64,000 nt of DNA from Lingula anatina (taxonomy: Eukaryota; Brachiopoda; Lingulata; Lingulida; Lingulidae): positions 649,984 through 713,983 of the forward strand of contig NW_019776046.1 in assembly GCF_001039355.2 (NCBI RefSeq), in the 5' to 3' direction. Positions 24,501 through 34,589 of this stretch are shown piece after piece (within the stretch, counting starts at the first letter, position 1; each line of letters opens with the position of its first letter). Made by a program: the position numbers and the translations under genes. The notes beneath the pieces are model-generated. The model had not been told where the DNA came from, searched no databases, and saw only the letters and a program-made list of their open reading frames with translations.

Positions 24501-25676
24501 TTTGAATAATAGAAGATGTACACTGTCATGCCTCAGCTATCTTCAGCATGAATAAAACAATTTTGAAATTGACTTTTCTACCTTCAGTTCCAAAAGACTG
24601 TGAACAGCTGACACTAACAAAAACTCTTTGACTGATTACATACATATACTTTAAAAAATGCAATAATTGCTACAGATATTAAGTTACAGTTAAAATGAAC
24701 TATAAAACCAACACTGTCACATTTATTTTGAACTTTAAACAAATATGTAAAGCTATTGATAATACTGGCAATTAATAATAATTATAAGTACTCAATACAT
24801 ACAAATAAATACACAAATTGGATGTAAAATATTCTTTAAAAAGCATTTCATTTTCCTCCATTTTCATTCCATATGTTTGTTTGTTTTTGTTTTTTGTTTT
24901 TTTTTTTCAAGTACAATGAAAGCACAAGCACTCTGACTCATTTTCCTACCCATAAAAAATACCAGTATCTCATAGTAATCATCAGCTGACTAGGTAATGA
25001 AATTGTCTGCACATTTAACAGAATCTGTCCATACCAAAGTCACAGTTTTATAACCAATTCATTAATAACAGAGTGATTGTGCAAATTCTTTTATCTTTCC
25101 ATCAGCAACAATAAAATAACTTGTAAAAAGTTCACCATTAAAGTTGAGTGTCACTTTCCTCCAGGAAGTTTTCGTGTCAAAGTGGCAAAGTTTATATTAT
25201 AACATCCCATGCATATTCTCGTCTTTCTCGTATTTCCATTTCCTAAAAGTTTTTACTGCACTTAAATACAAAACGCGTCTTCCAGGGCGTTTTAGTGTCA
25301 AGGAGTGAGCGAAGTGGCAAAGATATGATGGGGTATATTTATTTAAATCCCATATTTTGTCTAAAATCTCTGTTCCCAAAAAGCTTAAACTGCGATTTTG
25401 ATACAAAATATGCCTGTAAAAGTTCCTGCAGAAGTTTTTAATTCAAAATAAATATTTTTCAAAAAATAAAAGTAAATGCGGAAGTTGTCACCTTGAGCCT
25501 GCCTCGGCCAGAAGTCGGGCGACAGGATTCCCTGGCTGTGGGACGGAGGTACCGAGCAACAGTGGGGTGCCTTCGTTCGCCGCTTCCGACTCATCGTGGA
25601 TAAGAGACATGGACGCACAGCGGTGTCGGGACCCTGGCCGGGGTCTTCCTAGCCTCGGTGAGCCGCGTTCCGGCAT
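10922..25676 (-). CDS. Zinc transporter of the ZnT2/3/4/8 group (SLC30A family)
   Basis: Nine coding exons on the minus strand join in frame: 25492-25676, 18189-18250, 14582-14695, 13907-14053, 13326-13479, 12694-12973, 12217-12322, 11597-11731, 10922-11070. They total 1332 nt, 443 residues. An internal Met at residue 23 (codon 25608-25610, MSLIHDES) would give 421 residues and may be the true start. Hallmarks are an N-terminal SHCHNKF motif (84-90), HxxxD in TM2 (H136-D140, [14 protein letters not shown]), HxxxD in TM5 (H293-D297, [10 protein letters not shown]), a His-rich TM4-TM5 loop (about 229-283) and a C-terminal [10 protein letters not shown]. The paired HxxxD motifs form the Zn2+/H+ exchange site of cation diffusion facilitators. 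This subgroup loads zinc into vesicles or granules. The order SHCH, TM1-6, C-terminal domain fits ZnT2/ZnT8 best; which paralogue cannot be told. Intron 1 is 7.2 kb and full of repeats. Confidence 0.95.
11940..12025 (-). repeat. GTGTTAGATGTGACA-type minisatellite, zinc transporter intron
   Basis: Units such as CACACCTAACACATTCTAAT and TCACACCTTACACATGAC read as the reverse complement of the intronic minisatellite seen in LACTB2 and RagC. Degenerate, about four units. Confidence 0.5.
16721..18097. mobile_element. MITE (family A) split by a nested TTAA element
   Basis: The outer MITE begins CTAAGGGTGCATTCCC and ends GGGAATGGGGTCTTAG, with imperfect inverted ends of about 17-20 bases. Its two halves (16721-16849 and 18015-18097) match the uninterrupted copies at 20384-20607 and 56637-56850. 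They include TCCCTGGGGGTTCACGCTAA in the left half and AGTAATCTAGTGAGACTCCC in the right. It lies in zinc transporter intron 2 and is non-coding. Confidence 0.85.
16850..18014. mobile_element. Nested 1165-bp element with TTAA target duplication
   Basis: TTAA at 16846-16849 and at 18015-18018 flanks an insert with perfect 15-bp inverted ends, GGATGTAGATAACAG and CTGTTATCTACATCC. The uninterrupted family A copies carry one TTAA at the same point, which shows the duplication directly. TTAA duplications are typical of piggyBac-like transposition. No transposase frame is visible, so it is non-autonomous. Inside it are TGACGTCA (about 17573) and CACGTGAC (about 17592) sites. Confidence 0.85.
18118..18158. 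mobile_element. Relic right end of the 10130-type MITE
   Basis: GTGGATCAGTTAGTCCTCAG followed by ATCATCTGTTCTAAAT matches the right terminal repeat at 10350-10391. It directly abuts the family A MITE. No left end found. Confidence 0.5.
20384..20607. mobile_element. Family A MITE, uninterrupted copy
   Basis: A 224-bp element in inverted orientation relative to 16721-18097, with ends CTAAGACACCATTCCC and GGGAACCCAGTCTAAG. It has an intact GCTTAAATGTCTGTCCC segment where the other copy holds the TTAA insert. Intron 1 of the zinc transporter. Confidence 0.8.
20691..20838. mobile_element. Palindromic MITE (family B), copy 1
   Basis: Begins GGGCTCCGTATCTCGAAAGG and ends with its reverse complement. 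The arms match over about 39 bases with few mismatches. It is flanked by CAG on both sides (AACAG/GGCTCCG and GGAGCC/CAGATC), consistent with a 3-bp target duplication. No coding capacity. Confidence 0.85.
21496..21540. repeat. (AC)n microsatellite
   Basis: CA-repeat tract with one AAAC interruption, in zinc transporter intron 1. Confidence 0.85.
22152..23841. repeat. Direct duplication, copy 1 (probable haplotype artefact)
   Basis: This 1.69-kb block repeats almost base for base at 23843-25515. The two are joined by a single N at 23842. Its right end (about 23810-23841) is a copy of the donor side of the first zinc transporter coding exon, cut at the N. Differences are scattered substitutions and small indels, as between alleles. 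Confidence 0.9.
23842..23842. other. Single undetermined base at the duplication junction
   Basis: One N lies exactly between the two copies of the 1.7-kb direct duplication. A lone N at such a junction suggests a contig join rather than a natural tandem repeat. Confidence 0.8.
23843..25515. repeat. Direct duplication, copy 2 (continuous with the real first exon)
   Basis: Second copy of the block at 22152-23841. This one runs without a break into the intact first coding exon of the zinc transporter (25492-25676), so it is the copy to keep in a corrected gene model. Confidence 0.88.
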
Positions 25677-26048
25677 TTTGGGCGAGCAAACCGAAAGTTT
25701 TTTTAATTATAAGCCTCACTTCAAGTTCATCGCTTGTTTACCCTCGTGCCAAAGTGAAATGAGGTCAAGTTGTTTGAATGGGTAAAAAGATAACCTCTGA
25801 TGCTATGACGTTAAAAATGTTATATTTCTTTGCAGCAGGGAATTTTCATTGTTTTTTTGATACTATGAAACAAATCTGTTCTTTTTACCTTTGCTCTATA
25901 GAGCGTATTTGTAGCATGCAATTTTGAATCAAGTCCTTAAGTCATAAAAATATGTATCTGTATAACCTGATTTCAGGTGCATCGGCACAAAGTTAATACC
26001 TATTTTCTCGCGTCACATGACAGAGGCGGATGAGTGCAGATAATAAAA
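25677..26048. promoter_or_regulatory. Candidate bidirectional promoter: zinc transporter (-) / RagC (+)
   Basis: The two start codons diverge with only 372 bases between them. The left side is GC-richer than its surroundings. A palindromic E-box GTCACATGAC lies at 26012-26021, 28 bases before the RagC ATG. In vertebrates RagC/D genes are TFEB/TFE3/MITF targets through such sites. Whether that holds here is inference. Confidence 0.55.
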
Positions 26049-29000
26049 ATGGTGAGTTTTAGCTTTAATAAGTGACCGATAGCTATTCAAGGAGGGTAAT
26101 CGCTTCATTCAGTTCTTAAAGTTCAATATTTTGGTGTTAAATTAGGTTATTTTTGTTTATAATTGGATTCTTATGGCCCAATATCGGGGGCAGTTCTCAT
26201 GGACGTGCTTTGCATTTTATGCCCATGGTCATAGTATTTATTCTTTGAGTGTGACTAATGTTTGTTGTTCTGTTGTTGTTGTTTTTCACAAAGTGTGCAG
26301 TGTGATAGTCCTCGAAGACAATTCAAAGTACGTCCTCCATTTTATCAATTTTGGTCATCAAGAGGAAAACAATCAGATTTTCTTAACCATTTAATTTTTT
26401 TTTAATTTTAAAATACATATATTATATCTCACCTTCATATATCACTCATATTTCACTCTGTTTTTTTCCAGTACATTATCTTAGAATTAGAATTATCGTC
26501 ATAGCATATTTAGAACATTTTCACTCCCCACCTTTTATCTTTTACATTACATATACAAATAGACTGCCAGTCTATTTACATTGTACCTTGTACCATATAG
26601 TGACTTGGGACATTTATAGCTCAGTGTCAACTTACATGTGTTTCACTACATCCAAAGTCCAGTTATAAATAGTGTACCATAGTTGCTTTAGCTGGTTACT
26701 TTACAGGTACAAAATGTTGCAAACTTTGAGATGGAAGAAAACCACAAAGAAACAGATTCACATATACGATTCAAATATGGAAGTGCACACGCAGACACAT
26801 GCACATACACATGCACACACATACATACACACACGCACACTCAGAACCCCCTTGTTTACTTAAGGGTAATATTGATTAATTCATCTTTTGAATTTAAATC
26901 CTCTGGTGTAGTCGGCTAATTATATTCAAAATATTTCCACTTTCAGTCCTATGATGATGAGGATGGGTATGGCTATAGTGTAGTCGGCTCATTTCCTAAA
27001 GATTTTGGCTATGGCCCCGATGACACAGACAGTGATGCCGTGGGCATTGTGCCCACGGAAAATAAACCAAGAATTTTACTTATGGGACTACGGAGGTGAA
27101 GTTTATTTTTGTTTTATAAAGCAGGTCTATAAGTCATGGATTAATTCTTGTACATTTTCTCTTCTTCTGACTTTGGCTAATGAGCAATTTTTGCCACAGG
27201 TTTTGTAAAGTGAAGACTGTATGAACGTTTGTATAGACCTGCTGATGTCCAGATTTGAAATAAAAAAATTAAAGCACAGTGAGCACTATTATATGGCAGC
27301 ATATAATAAATATAAAGTGTAAGTGCACATATTGGTTTGTTAAGAGTACATTGTGTTGGTTGTGACAACACATTGTTTCAGATGTGACTGCCAGTTGTGT
27401 TAGATGTGACAGTATATTGTGGGTGTGTAAGGTGTAACATTGTATTGTGTTAGATGTGACAACACATTGTGTTAGATGTGACAGTATATTGTGGGTGTGT
27501 AAGGTGTGACATCAGATTATATTAGATGTGACAGTACAATGTGTTAGATGTGACAGTGTTTTTAGCAATATGACTTTTGCTCTGGCACATTGTGTGTTGG
27601 TTAAGTTAATGTCCTCTGTCTCATCACCCTCACTTAATCCACTTTATCACAATCATGATCTTGTCTCTTGCAGGAGTGGGAAGTCCTCCATTCAGAAGGT
27701 TGTATTCCACAAAATGTCTCCAAATGAGACTTTATTCCTAGAGAGCACTAACAAAATTGTAAAAGATGGTAGGTTGTTCTTCCATCTCTCTCTCTCTCTC
27801 TCTCGATGCTATGATGCCTTCATCAGTACTTCACATGTCTCTCTCCATTTCATTGAAGTACATGAAACAGCTTAAAATTTACACATTGTTAGTTTTTCTT
27901 ATTGTACCTAGAAAATCAATATATATATACAGACAGAAAAGCAACACGACACAAATATAACTCTCACTGTTACTTTCCCTAACTGAGTTAATTACTAGTT
28001 CTAATGATCCTGAAGACTGGTATTCTGCTAAGGTATAGCCTAATAAATTCTAATTGTTTTCCAGATATATCAAATAGTTCCTTTGTGCAATTCCAAATCT
28101 GGGACTTTCCTGGACAGATTGATTTTTTTGATCCCACATTCGACTCCGAGATGATCTTTGGAGGGACGGGAGCTCTGATCTTCGTAATTGATGCTCAGGT
28201 AATTGGGACACCATGCAAATAATTGATGAATAGATGGCTGGGACAGTGTGCAGATATGTGGCTGGTTTTACTAAGAAAGTTAAGACACAAGTTGGTCGGA
28301 ACTTAAGACTAGATTTTGACCTAATTTGACCCATGCTGATTTAGTGGCTCACTCTATTAAGGACATTAGCCTTGCTTTACAGAGAGAAAGAAATTGCAAA
28401 TGTTTAAGATGGACATTTCAGCTGGTTTATTATAGTCGTCTATTTGCTAACAAACAGAGATTAGTAAGGCATAACTAAGTCCTGTTGGCAATTTGTGTTT
28501 GTTTTAATACCAAAAAAATGAAAAAAAAAAAGAAACATAAAAAAATTTTTTGGAGACAAATAAAAAGTACACCTCAGAAAAAGTTAAAAAAAAAAAACAG
28601 TACAATGTTTCATTTACTCTACTATAAAAGAAAGATTTCTTGTAAGGTGTAAAAGTATTTGTATCTGAAAATGAACATAAACCAATCAATTGCAATGTTT
28701 CATTAACTGCTGCCCTGGTTTCATTTACTGCAGGATGACTACATGGAGGCACTGGCTAAGCTCCACATGACAGTGACCAGAGCCTACAAAGTAAACCCAG
28801 ATATCAAGTTTGAGGTGTTCATTCACAAAGTAGATGGGTTATCAGACGATCACAAGATAGAGACACAGAGAGATATTCATCAACGGGCGAACGATGATCT
28901 GGCTGATGCGGGGCTGGAAAATTTACATTTAAGGTAGAGTTTCGATTTTGTTTTTCATGAATTTAAATTAGCTAGAGATTTCATACTGTCAATATCCTTA

Positions 29001-31318
29001 TCTTTAATTAATCGAATATAGAATTTCATTAAATTTTATGTTATATATATATTTGTAAGGCACTGCATAACGTAAGTTAATCTCCTTTCTAAATTTTTTC
29101 TTTAAACGAATAATATTCACATACAGTACATTTCAGCTTTTTGAACATGTGGTTATGTAGTGCATTTGTTACATCCAATGCATGTATGTTAATAGATTTT
29201 TTTATTCTGTGGCTTAAATAATTTTTTTTTATATTCCAGTTTTTACTTGACAAGTATATACGACCACTCCATATTTGAGGCGTTCAGTAAAGTGGTGCAG
29301 AAACTTATCCCACAGTTGCCAATACTGGAGAACTTGCTCAACATTCTCATTTCTGTGAGTATTTTACTGTGACTTGGCCACATTTAACCATCATGATAAT
29401 GTCCAATACATACATGCATCATATTGTCTTCCAGAGATATCAAATAGTTCTTTTGTGCAATTCCAAATTGTTACTTTCCTGGACAGATTTAGTGTCACAA
29501 CTTACACTGTCACATCCAACACAATGTCACCTCTAACACACTGTTACACTTAATGCACTGTCACATCTACCAAACTGCCACACTTAACACACTATACCAC
29601 CAAACACACTGACACATCTAATTTTTTCTCACCTAACACACTTTTGCATCTGACTCACCTCCATGGTCATGGCCTGTGCTTATTCCCATGGCTTCTTATG
29701 TTATGGCATATGGTATAAAAATGAAAATTTTTCATACTTCCAGAACTCTGGTATTGAGAAAGCTTTCCTCTTTGATGTTGTAAGCAAGATCTACATCGCC
29801 ACGGACAGTTCTCCAGTGGACATGCAGAGTTACGAGTTGTGTTGTGACATGTTAGACGTAGTCATTGACATTTCATGTATATATGGGTAAGAAAATTTTG
29901 GATGTGAATGTCATAGGGGTTGCAAAAATATTTCCTCATCTGCAAACCTTTACACAGAAACACCCATTCCTGCAAGCATGCACAAATGCATGCACAGTCG
30001 GCATGCATGCATACATGCAGGTATATACACACGTGCGCTGGCACGTAGGCATGGACAATTTATAATTATAAAGTTTTGATCTAACACCAGGACCCATTTT
30101 AGTTATGAGGTGCTCTTAATTCATTCTATCAAGAGAACTCTGAAGCAGCACTGCGAATTCTCTTTTGGATATAAGACCAGAAAATATGCCCCGCCCCTTC
30201 TTCTTGATCCTCAATTCACCAGTACTAGTATGTTAATAGTAATTTTAAGTCTTAAAATCTTAGACAAAGTGATAATAGTTTTAATATTTGTAACGATAAT
30301 TCCAGTATGGGTGAGGATCCCGAGGCCAACCCGTTTGACAAGGAGTCTTCCTCCCTTATAAAGTTGAACAATGCCACGGTGTTGTACCTGAGAGAGGTGA
30401 ACAAGTACCTGGCACTGGTCTGTATACTGAGAGAGGATAGCTTTGAGAAACAGGGTGAGTATGGGGGGCAATTTTGGGAAACAGGGTGAGTAGGGAGGCA
30501 TCTTTGAGAAACAGGGCTCCGTATCTCGAAAGGTTCGCTATGTTGCGCACGCGTGTTAGTGTCTCGATTCCATGACCGATTCTATTTCGAGATACGGGGC
30601 CATGAAATCGAGACTCACTTGCAGGTACGCAAGCGAACCTTTCAAGATACGGAGCCCAGGGTGAGTATTGGGGGGGGGTTAGAGAAGACAGCTTTGAGAA
30701 ACAGGGTGAGTATGGGGGGGTTTATAGAATATGGCTTTGAGAAACAGGGTGAAGAGGGGGGCATCTTTGAGAAATAGGGTGGATGGGGGGTTAGGGAGGA
30801 ACGCTTTGAGAAACAGGGTGAGTATGGGGGGCAATTTTGGGAAACAGGGTGAGTAGGGAGGCATCTTTGAGAAACAGGGTGAGTAGGGGTATTTCACCAT
30901 ATATATTTGAAGAAAAGCTGCATGAGACCTCTTTTTGTTGACATTTCAAATATCATAGACTACAGCAGCAGCATTGTGTTTAAAAAGATTTTTGGAAAAT
31001 TCAACTTAGTTAATTAGTGTTTTGACAATATTTCAAATTTCACATAATAATTTTATTCCACACCAGCTTAATCTCCTTTCCGTGCCTAAAATAGATATTT
31101 TCCATAAAATCTCTCCATTATTTTTATTATACATTCTTTTCCTTAACATTACAGGTATAATAGACTACAACTTCCATTGTTTTCGCCAAGCCATTCAGGA
31201 GGTGTTTGAAGTACGAACCAAAGCCACAACACAACAGCACGGCGCTGCCGCCATGAACTCCACGGCCATGTTACAAGACTCGATGCAAAGTAATGGAATA
31301 TCAGAAAGACCCCACTGA
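26049..31318 (+). CDS. RRAGC: Ras-related GTP-binding protein RagC/RagD
   Basis: Nine coding exons join in frame: 26049-26051 (ATG only), 26947-27095, 27674-27768, 28065-28198, 28734-28933, 29240-29354, 29744-29886, 30306-30454, 31155-31318. They give 383 residues, against about 400 in vertebrate RagC and RagD. G motifs are P-loop GLRRSGKS (48-55), WDFPGQ (95-100) and HKVD (158-161). The C-terminal roadblock part, with [20 protein letters not shown] and [19 protein letters not shown], is near identical to the vertebrate proteins. RagC/D pairs with RagA/B on the lysosome to recruit mTORC1 when amino acids are present. The acidic tyrosine-rich N-terminus ([11 protein letters not shown]) is lineage-specific. 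The RRAGC symbol is a best choice; one invertebrate gene usually corresponds to both RagC and RagD. AATAAA occurs at 31346. Nothing in the reading frame is broken. Confidence 0.97.
27350..27560 (+). repeat. GTGTTAGATGTGACA minisatellite, RagC intron
   Basis: About eight imperfect units around TGTGTTAGATGTGACA, alternating with a GGGTGTGTAAGGTGTGACA variant, lie between exons 2 and 3. Confidence 0.85.
29425..29491 (+). pseudogene. Partial duplicate of RagC exon 4 with its acceptor, inside intron 6
   Basis: Sequence from the polypyrimidine/CCAG acceptor through the start of exon 4 (matching 28055-28121) reappears here at roughly 90 percent identity. It encodes [11 protein letters not shown], then loses one base just before the DFPGQ switch II motif. 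It has no donor and ends where a minisatellite begins. It is therefore a dead exon fragment, though its acceptor still looks usable. Confidence 0.85.
29494..29655 (-). repeat. GTGTTAGATGTGACA minisatellite (reverse orientation), RagC intron
   Basis: Units such as TGTCACATCCAACACA are the reverse complement of the family found at 27350-27560. It directly follows the partial exon 4 duplicate. Confidence 0.8.
30441..30895 (+). repeat. Minisatellite made of duplicated RagC exon 8 ends and splice donors
   Basis: The last bases of exon 8 plus its donor (CTTTGAGAAACAGGGTGAGT) are repeated several times with G-rich linkers. CAGG/GTGAG donor-like sites fall at 30455 (the real one) and at 30486, 30661, 30706, 30818, 30849 and 30879. 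A palindromic MITE (30514-30657) is inserted in the array. Reading through from exon 8 meets a stop at about 30487-30489. Confidence 0.9.
30514..30657. mobile_element. Palindromic MITE (family B), copy 2, inside the donor minisatellite
   Basis: A 144-bp relative of the element at 20691, with the same ends. It splits one repeat unit, GAGAAACAG before and CAGGGTGAG after, so the CAG flank is duplicated exactly as at copy 1. Confidence 0.88.
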
Positions 31319-33736
31319 GATATATAGGAAAAATATGGATGGCAAAATAAATGCCACCGACTTAGTTGAATGAATGAGAGTTTCTGGATATCGAAGAGTT
31401 AAATGAAAGAATTTGACAGGAAGATAATGGAATTGTTCATGAAAAAGATCTCGCGGAGATAGAAGAGTCTGTTTACAGAAAGAAATCAGATTATATGTAA
31501 AAGAAATATTACCATGTTAAACAGACATATCCTGTGATACATGGAATTGCCTGAGAGAGAGAGAATGAGTAAGACAGAAACCTTGCTGATGTAGGAGAAA
31601 TACTTTTTACTGCAGTATATGGAATTGCATATGAAACATATTGCAGATGAAGAAGAGGTGCATCACTGAAATCTGATGAATTTGGTGTATGAGCGAGATC
31701 TTACAGTTGTACAACAAACATTTTGTGATAAGTGAAAACGTGTATGAAAGAGATCTTGCAGATAAAGAAAAAATGCATCCAGAGAGAACTGTCTATGGCA
31801 GAGATCTACACAGGTAGAGGAGAGATGATTCACTGTAGTAGAGTGAATTATTTATATCAGAGAAATCCAAATAAAGCATGAAAATGACTGGGAAAAGTTT
31901 TCCAAGTTTTAAGGACTCCACAAAAATAAGCCAGAAAACACAGGTCAAGTTGGATCCTGTAGGTGGTAGATGATTCATGCCATAAGAGAGGAAATTTCTG
32001 TGTCTGCGATATATAAAAAAAACTCCCATGTCCACTGTATAGTTCTATAATATGAAGTAAAAGCAGTACAATAGTTGTGTAGAAATATGATTTTTGCAAT
32101 TATAAAATTGTGTATCTGAAAGTTTGATAATTTTTGCCCATTGAAAAAATCCTGTAATTATATAAGGGAAGGATTGAGATCTTTAATATGGAAAAGGGTT
32201 ATGTTTGAAAAATCTCACCAGCTATACATGTGCTGGAGTTCTCTGACGTCGTGTGATAGTTTGAAAACATACAGAGGAAACTGTACGATGATATAGTTAC
32301 AAGTAAGACTGAAATGAATTTAATTAAAGAAAGATTTTTAATGAAAGAATATTATAAGATCAAGTTATGTAATTGTTTGAGTATTATTCTAGACTAGTAG
32401 AGGTGGTGTATAAATGTGCATGGGAAAAATGGAATAAAAATGAAGAGATCCATCATAGATAAGAAACAATATTCTCGTAGAAAAACTTGAGTTTTATATG
32501 GAGAATACTATGGAGATGACACTTCAGTGTGCTAGTTTTCTTCAACTGAAGCTGAAAAAGAAAAAACTATTATAATTTATATAATTATTTCTTTATTTTT
32601 CTTCATTTTATTGAGCTCTTCCTTGTCATTTCATTTCAAGCACGAGTAATAACTGATAGATTATTGTCAATTTCTTGTATTGTTGAAGAAAATATTTTTC
32701 TTCAGATTTACTTCTGATGAATCCAATTTTGTAAAGTATCCAATGGAAATTGTCTGAGATAGCCAAAAGTCTCGCGAGACTGGGCAAAGTCTCGCGACTT
32801 ATTTATGATTATGTATACCAACCTTTGTATTTTGATGTAGCATATTAAAACGATGGTTTGGCAGGAACGGCAGAAGTTTGTACGTGTGCTGTTCTCTTTG
32901 TAAATAATACGACCAATGTGATTGGCTAATTCGTCCAGTTTTTTTTCCTCCTTGTGTGGTAACTGGTGATTGGATGTGGGCCATATGATGTTAAATGTGT
33001 CATTATTATTATTGAAAACGTATCTAACTATAGCGTTTTATGCATACATGTATATTTAATCAAAACATTATGTAAAAAATTTTAATATTGCACATGTATC
33101 AGAAACTTATGTATGCTATAATATTTTGAAATCTGAAACATCTTTAGCGTTGTTATGTTACGTTATGTTATGCGGGTGTAGAGCTGTGTTTTCTAAGCAA
33201 ACCCATTATGCAACCAAGCATTTTTGTAAGTCACTGAAACAGTTTGGAGAAGAGAGCTATAAGTAGGTCAGAGATGTGGTTACTGGAACATTAACGCCAT
33301 GCACCGAATCGGGGACGGGGGTGTAAGGAACTTGCTACTTCTTCGAATTGAAAAACCTATAATCGGGAAATTACGATGGTCTTTAAGAAACTATATACGA
33401 CTAGGGGGATATCCGGGGGTGGGTTTTTTTTTCACATTGACCTTGACAAGCCATTAATTGGACAACTATTTGGTCTACGGTCCTCAATTTATGAAGGGGT
33501 TTCATCATTACACGCCGATGTCTCTTATTGATTTGAAGGTCAAAGGTCAAGGTTGCCTCAAGAACATTAAGGAAAATCTTGTCCGACCAATAAATAAAAA
33601 ATTATTTTCTCTCTTGGGGGCCATCTGTGTTCGACAAACGCTTCTTCACAAAGCTTGTTTGGACTTTCTTAACAGTTGCCGTTTGCATACTTCTGTATCC
33701 GGTTAATCTGAAAGATAACTTCCGTTTGTTCCAAAA
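31319..33736. other. RagC 3'UTR and intergenic stretch
   Basis: No coding pattern. AATAAA lies at 31346 and again at about 32432. At 32768-32781 is the palindrome AGTCTCGCGAGACT, followed by a second partial copy at 32788-32799. TCTCGCGAGA is a known animal promoter element, but no gene starts nearby. Confidence 0.45.
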
Positions 33737-34289
33737 TCAGGCCTACCCAACTACCAGACTCGGCACCTAAGGATCCTGAATTAACCGGTATATCGGACCA
33801 CGCTACCCGTTTTCAAGGTGTGTGTCAGATCGCATTTCGGAGTATCAGCCAGAATACCGACAGGATGAGCCCTGGCATGCTCGGCTGTCACCTTGATTGG
33901 ATAGTAAACGATTGTCGTAAAATTGCTATATGATTTTAAAACCGGGTGCATAAATTTGAAAGCCACCTAGATGAACCTTAGACTGCCACATTAATCTAAT
34001 ACAATGCAAAAAAGCCCTATCAAAAGTGGTTAAAACATTTAAACCGAATGTCGTAAAGTCCCCATATATCCCCATAGAGACAATAAAATAGAGTACTCTT
34101 AAGTAAGAGTACAGTTTAAGGTTGTTCAGCCGAGCGTGGATGAGCCCGCAGTCGTGCTACAAAATTTGTTCTGGGGTATGATACTCCGAAATGTGATCTG
34201 ACACACACCTTGAAAACGGGTAGCGTGGTCCGATATACCGGTTAATTCAGGATCCTTAGGTGCCGAGTCTGGTAGTTGGGTAGGCCTGA
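33737..34289. mobile_element. Fold-back element with 111-bp inverted arms
   Basis: The left arm 33737-33847 and right arm 34179-34289 are reverse complements with apparently a single mismatch. Both begin TCAGGCCTACCCAACTACCA read inward. The 331-bp middle has no coding capacity. Flanks share only AAA, so the target duplication is unclear. Confidence 0.9.
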
Positions 34290-34589
34290 AAATGATTTTG
34301 CTACATGTGACAGGTTTTTCTTAATTAACTTGGAACATTGAATTTTGTGATTGAATTTTCACTCGATATTTACAGGTATGTCTCTGGTTAAATTGACGGT
34401 CATTATCCGTACTGTGATTCCTCAGAGAAAATGTCAACATAATAATAACTGCGGACCTGGTGGTGGGTAATAAAATGTGCCCAGACTGTTTGCATATAGG
34501 CTTATTTAAAACCAACGTGCACAGAATTATGATTTTGGTGTTTCTCAAATTTGATCAGGTTTGATCAAACGAGCAATTTAATGAGTTTA

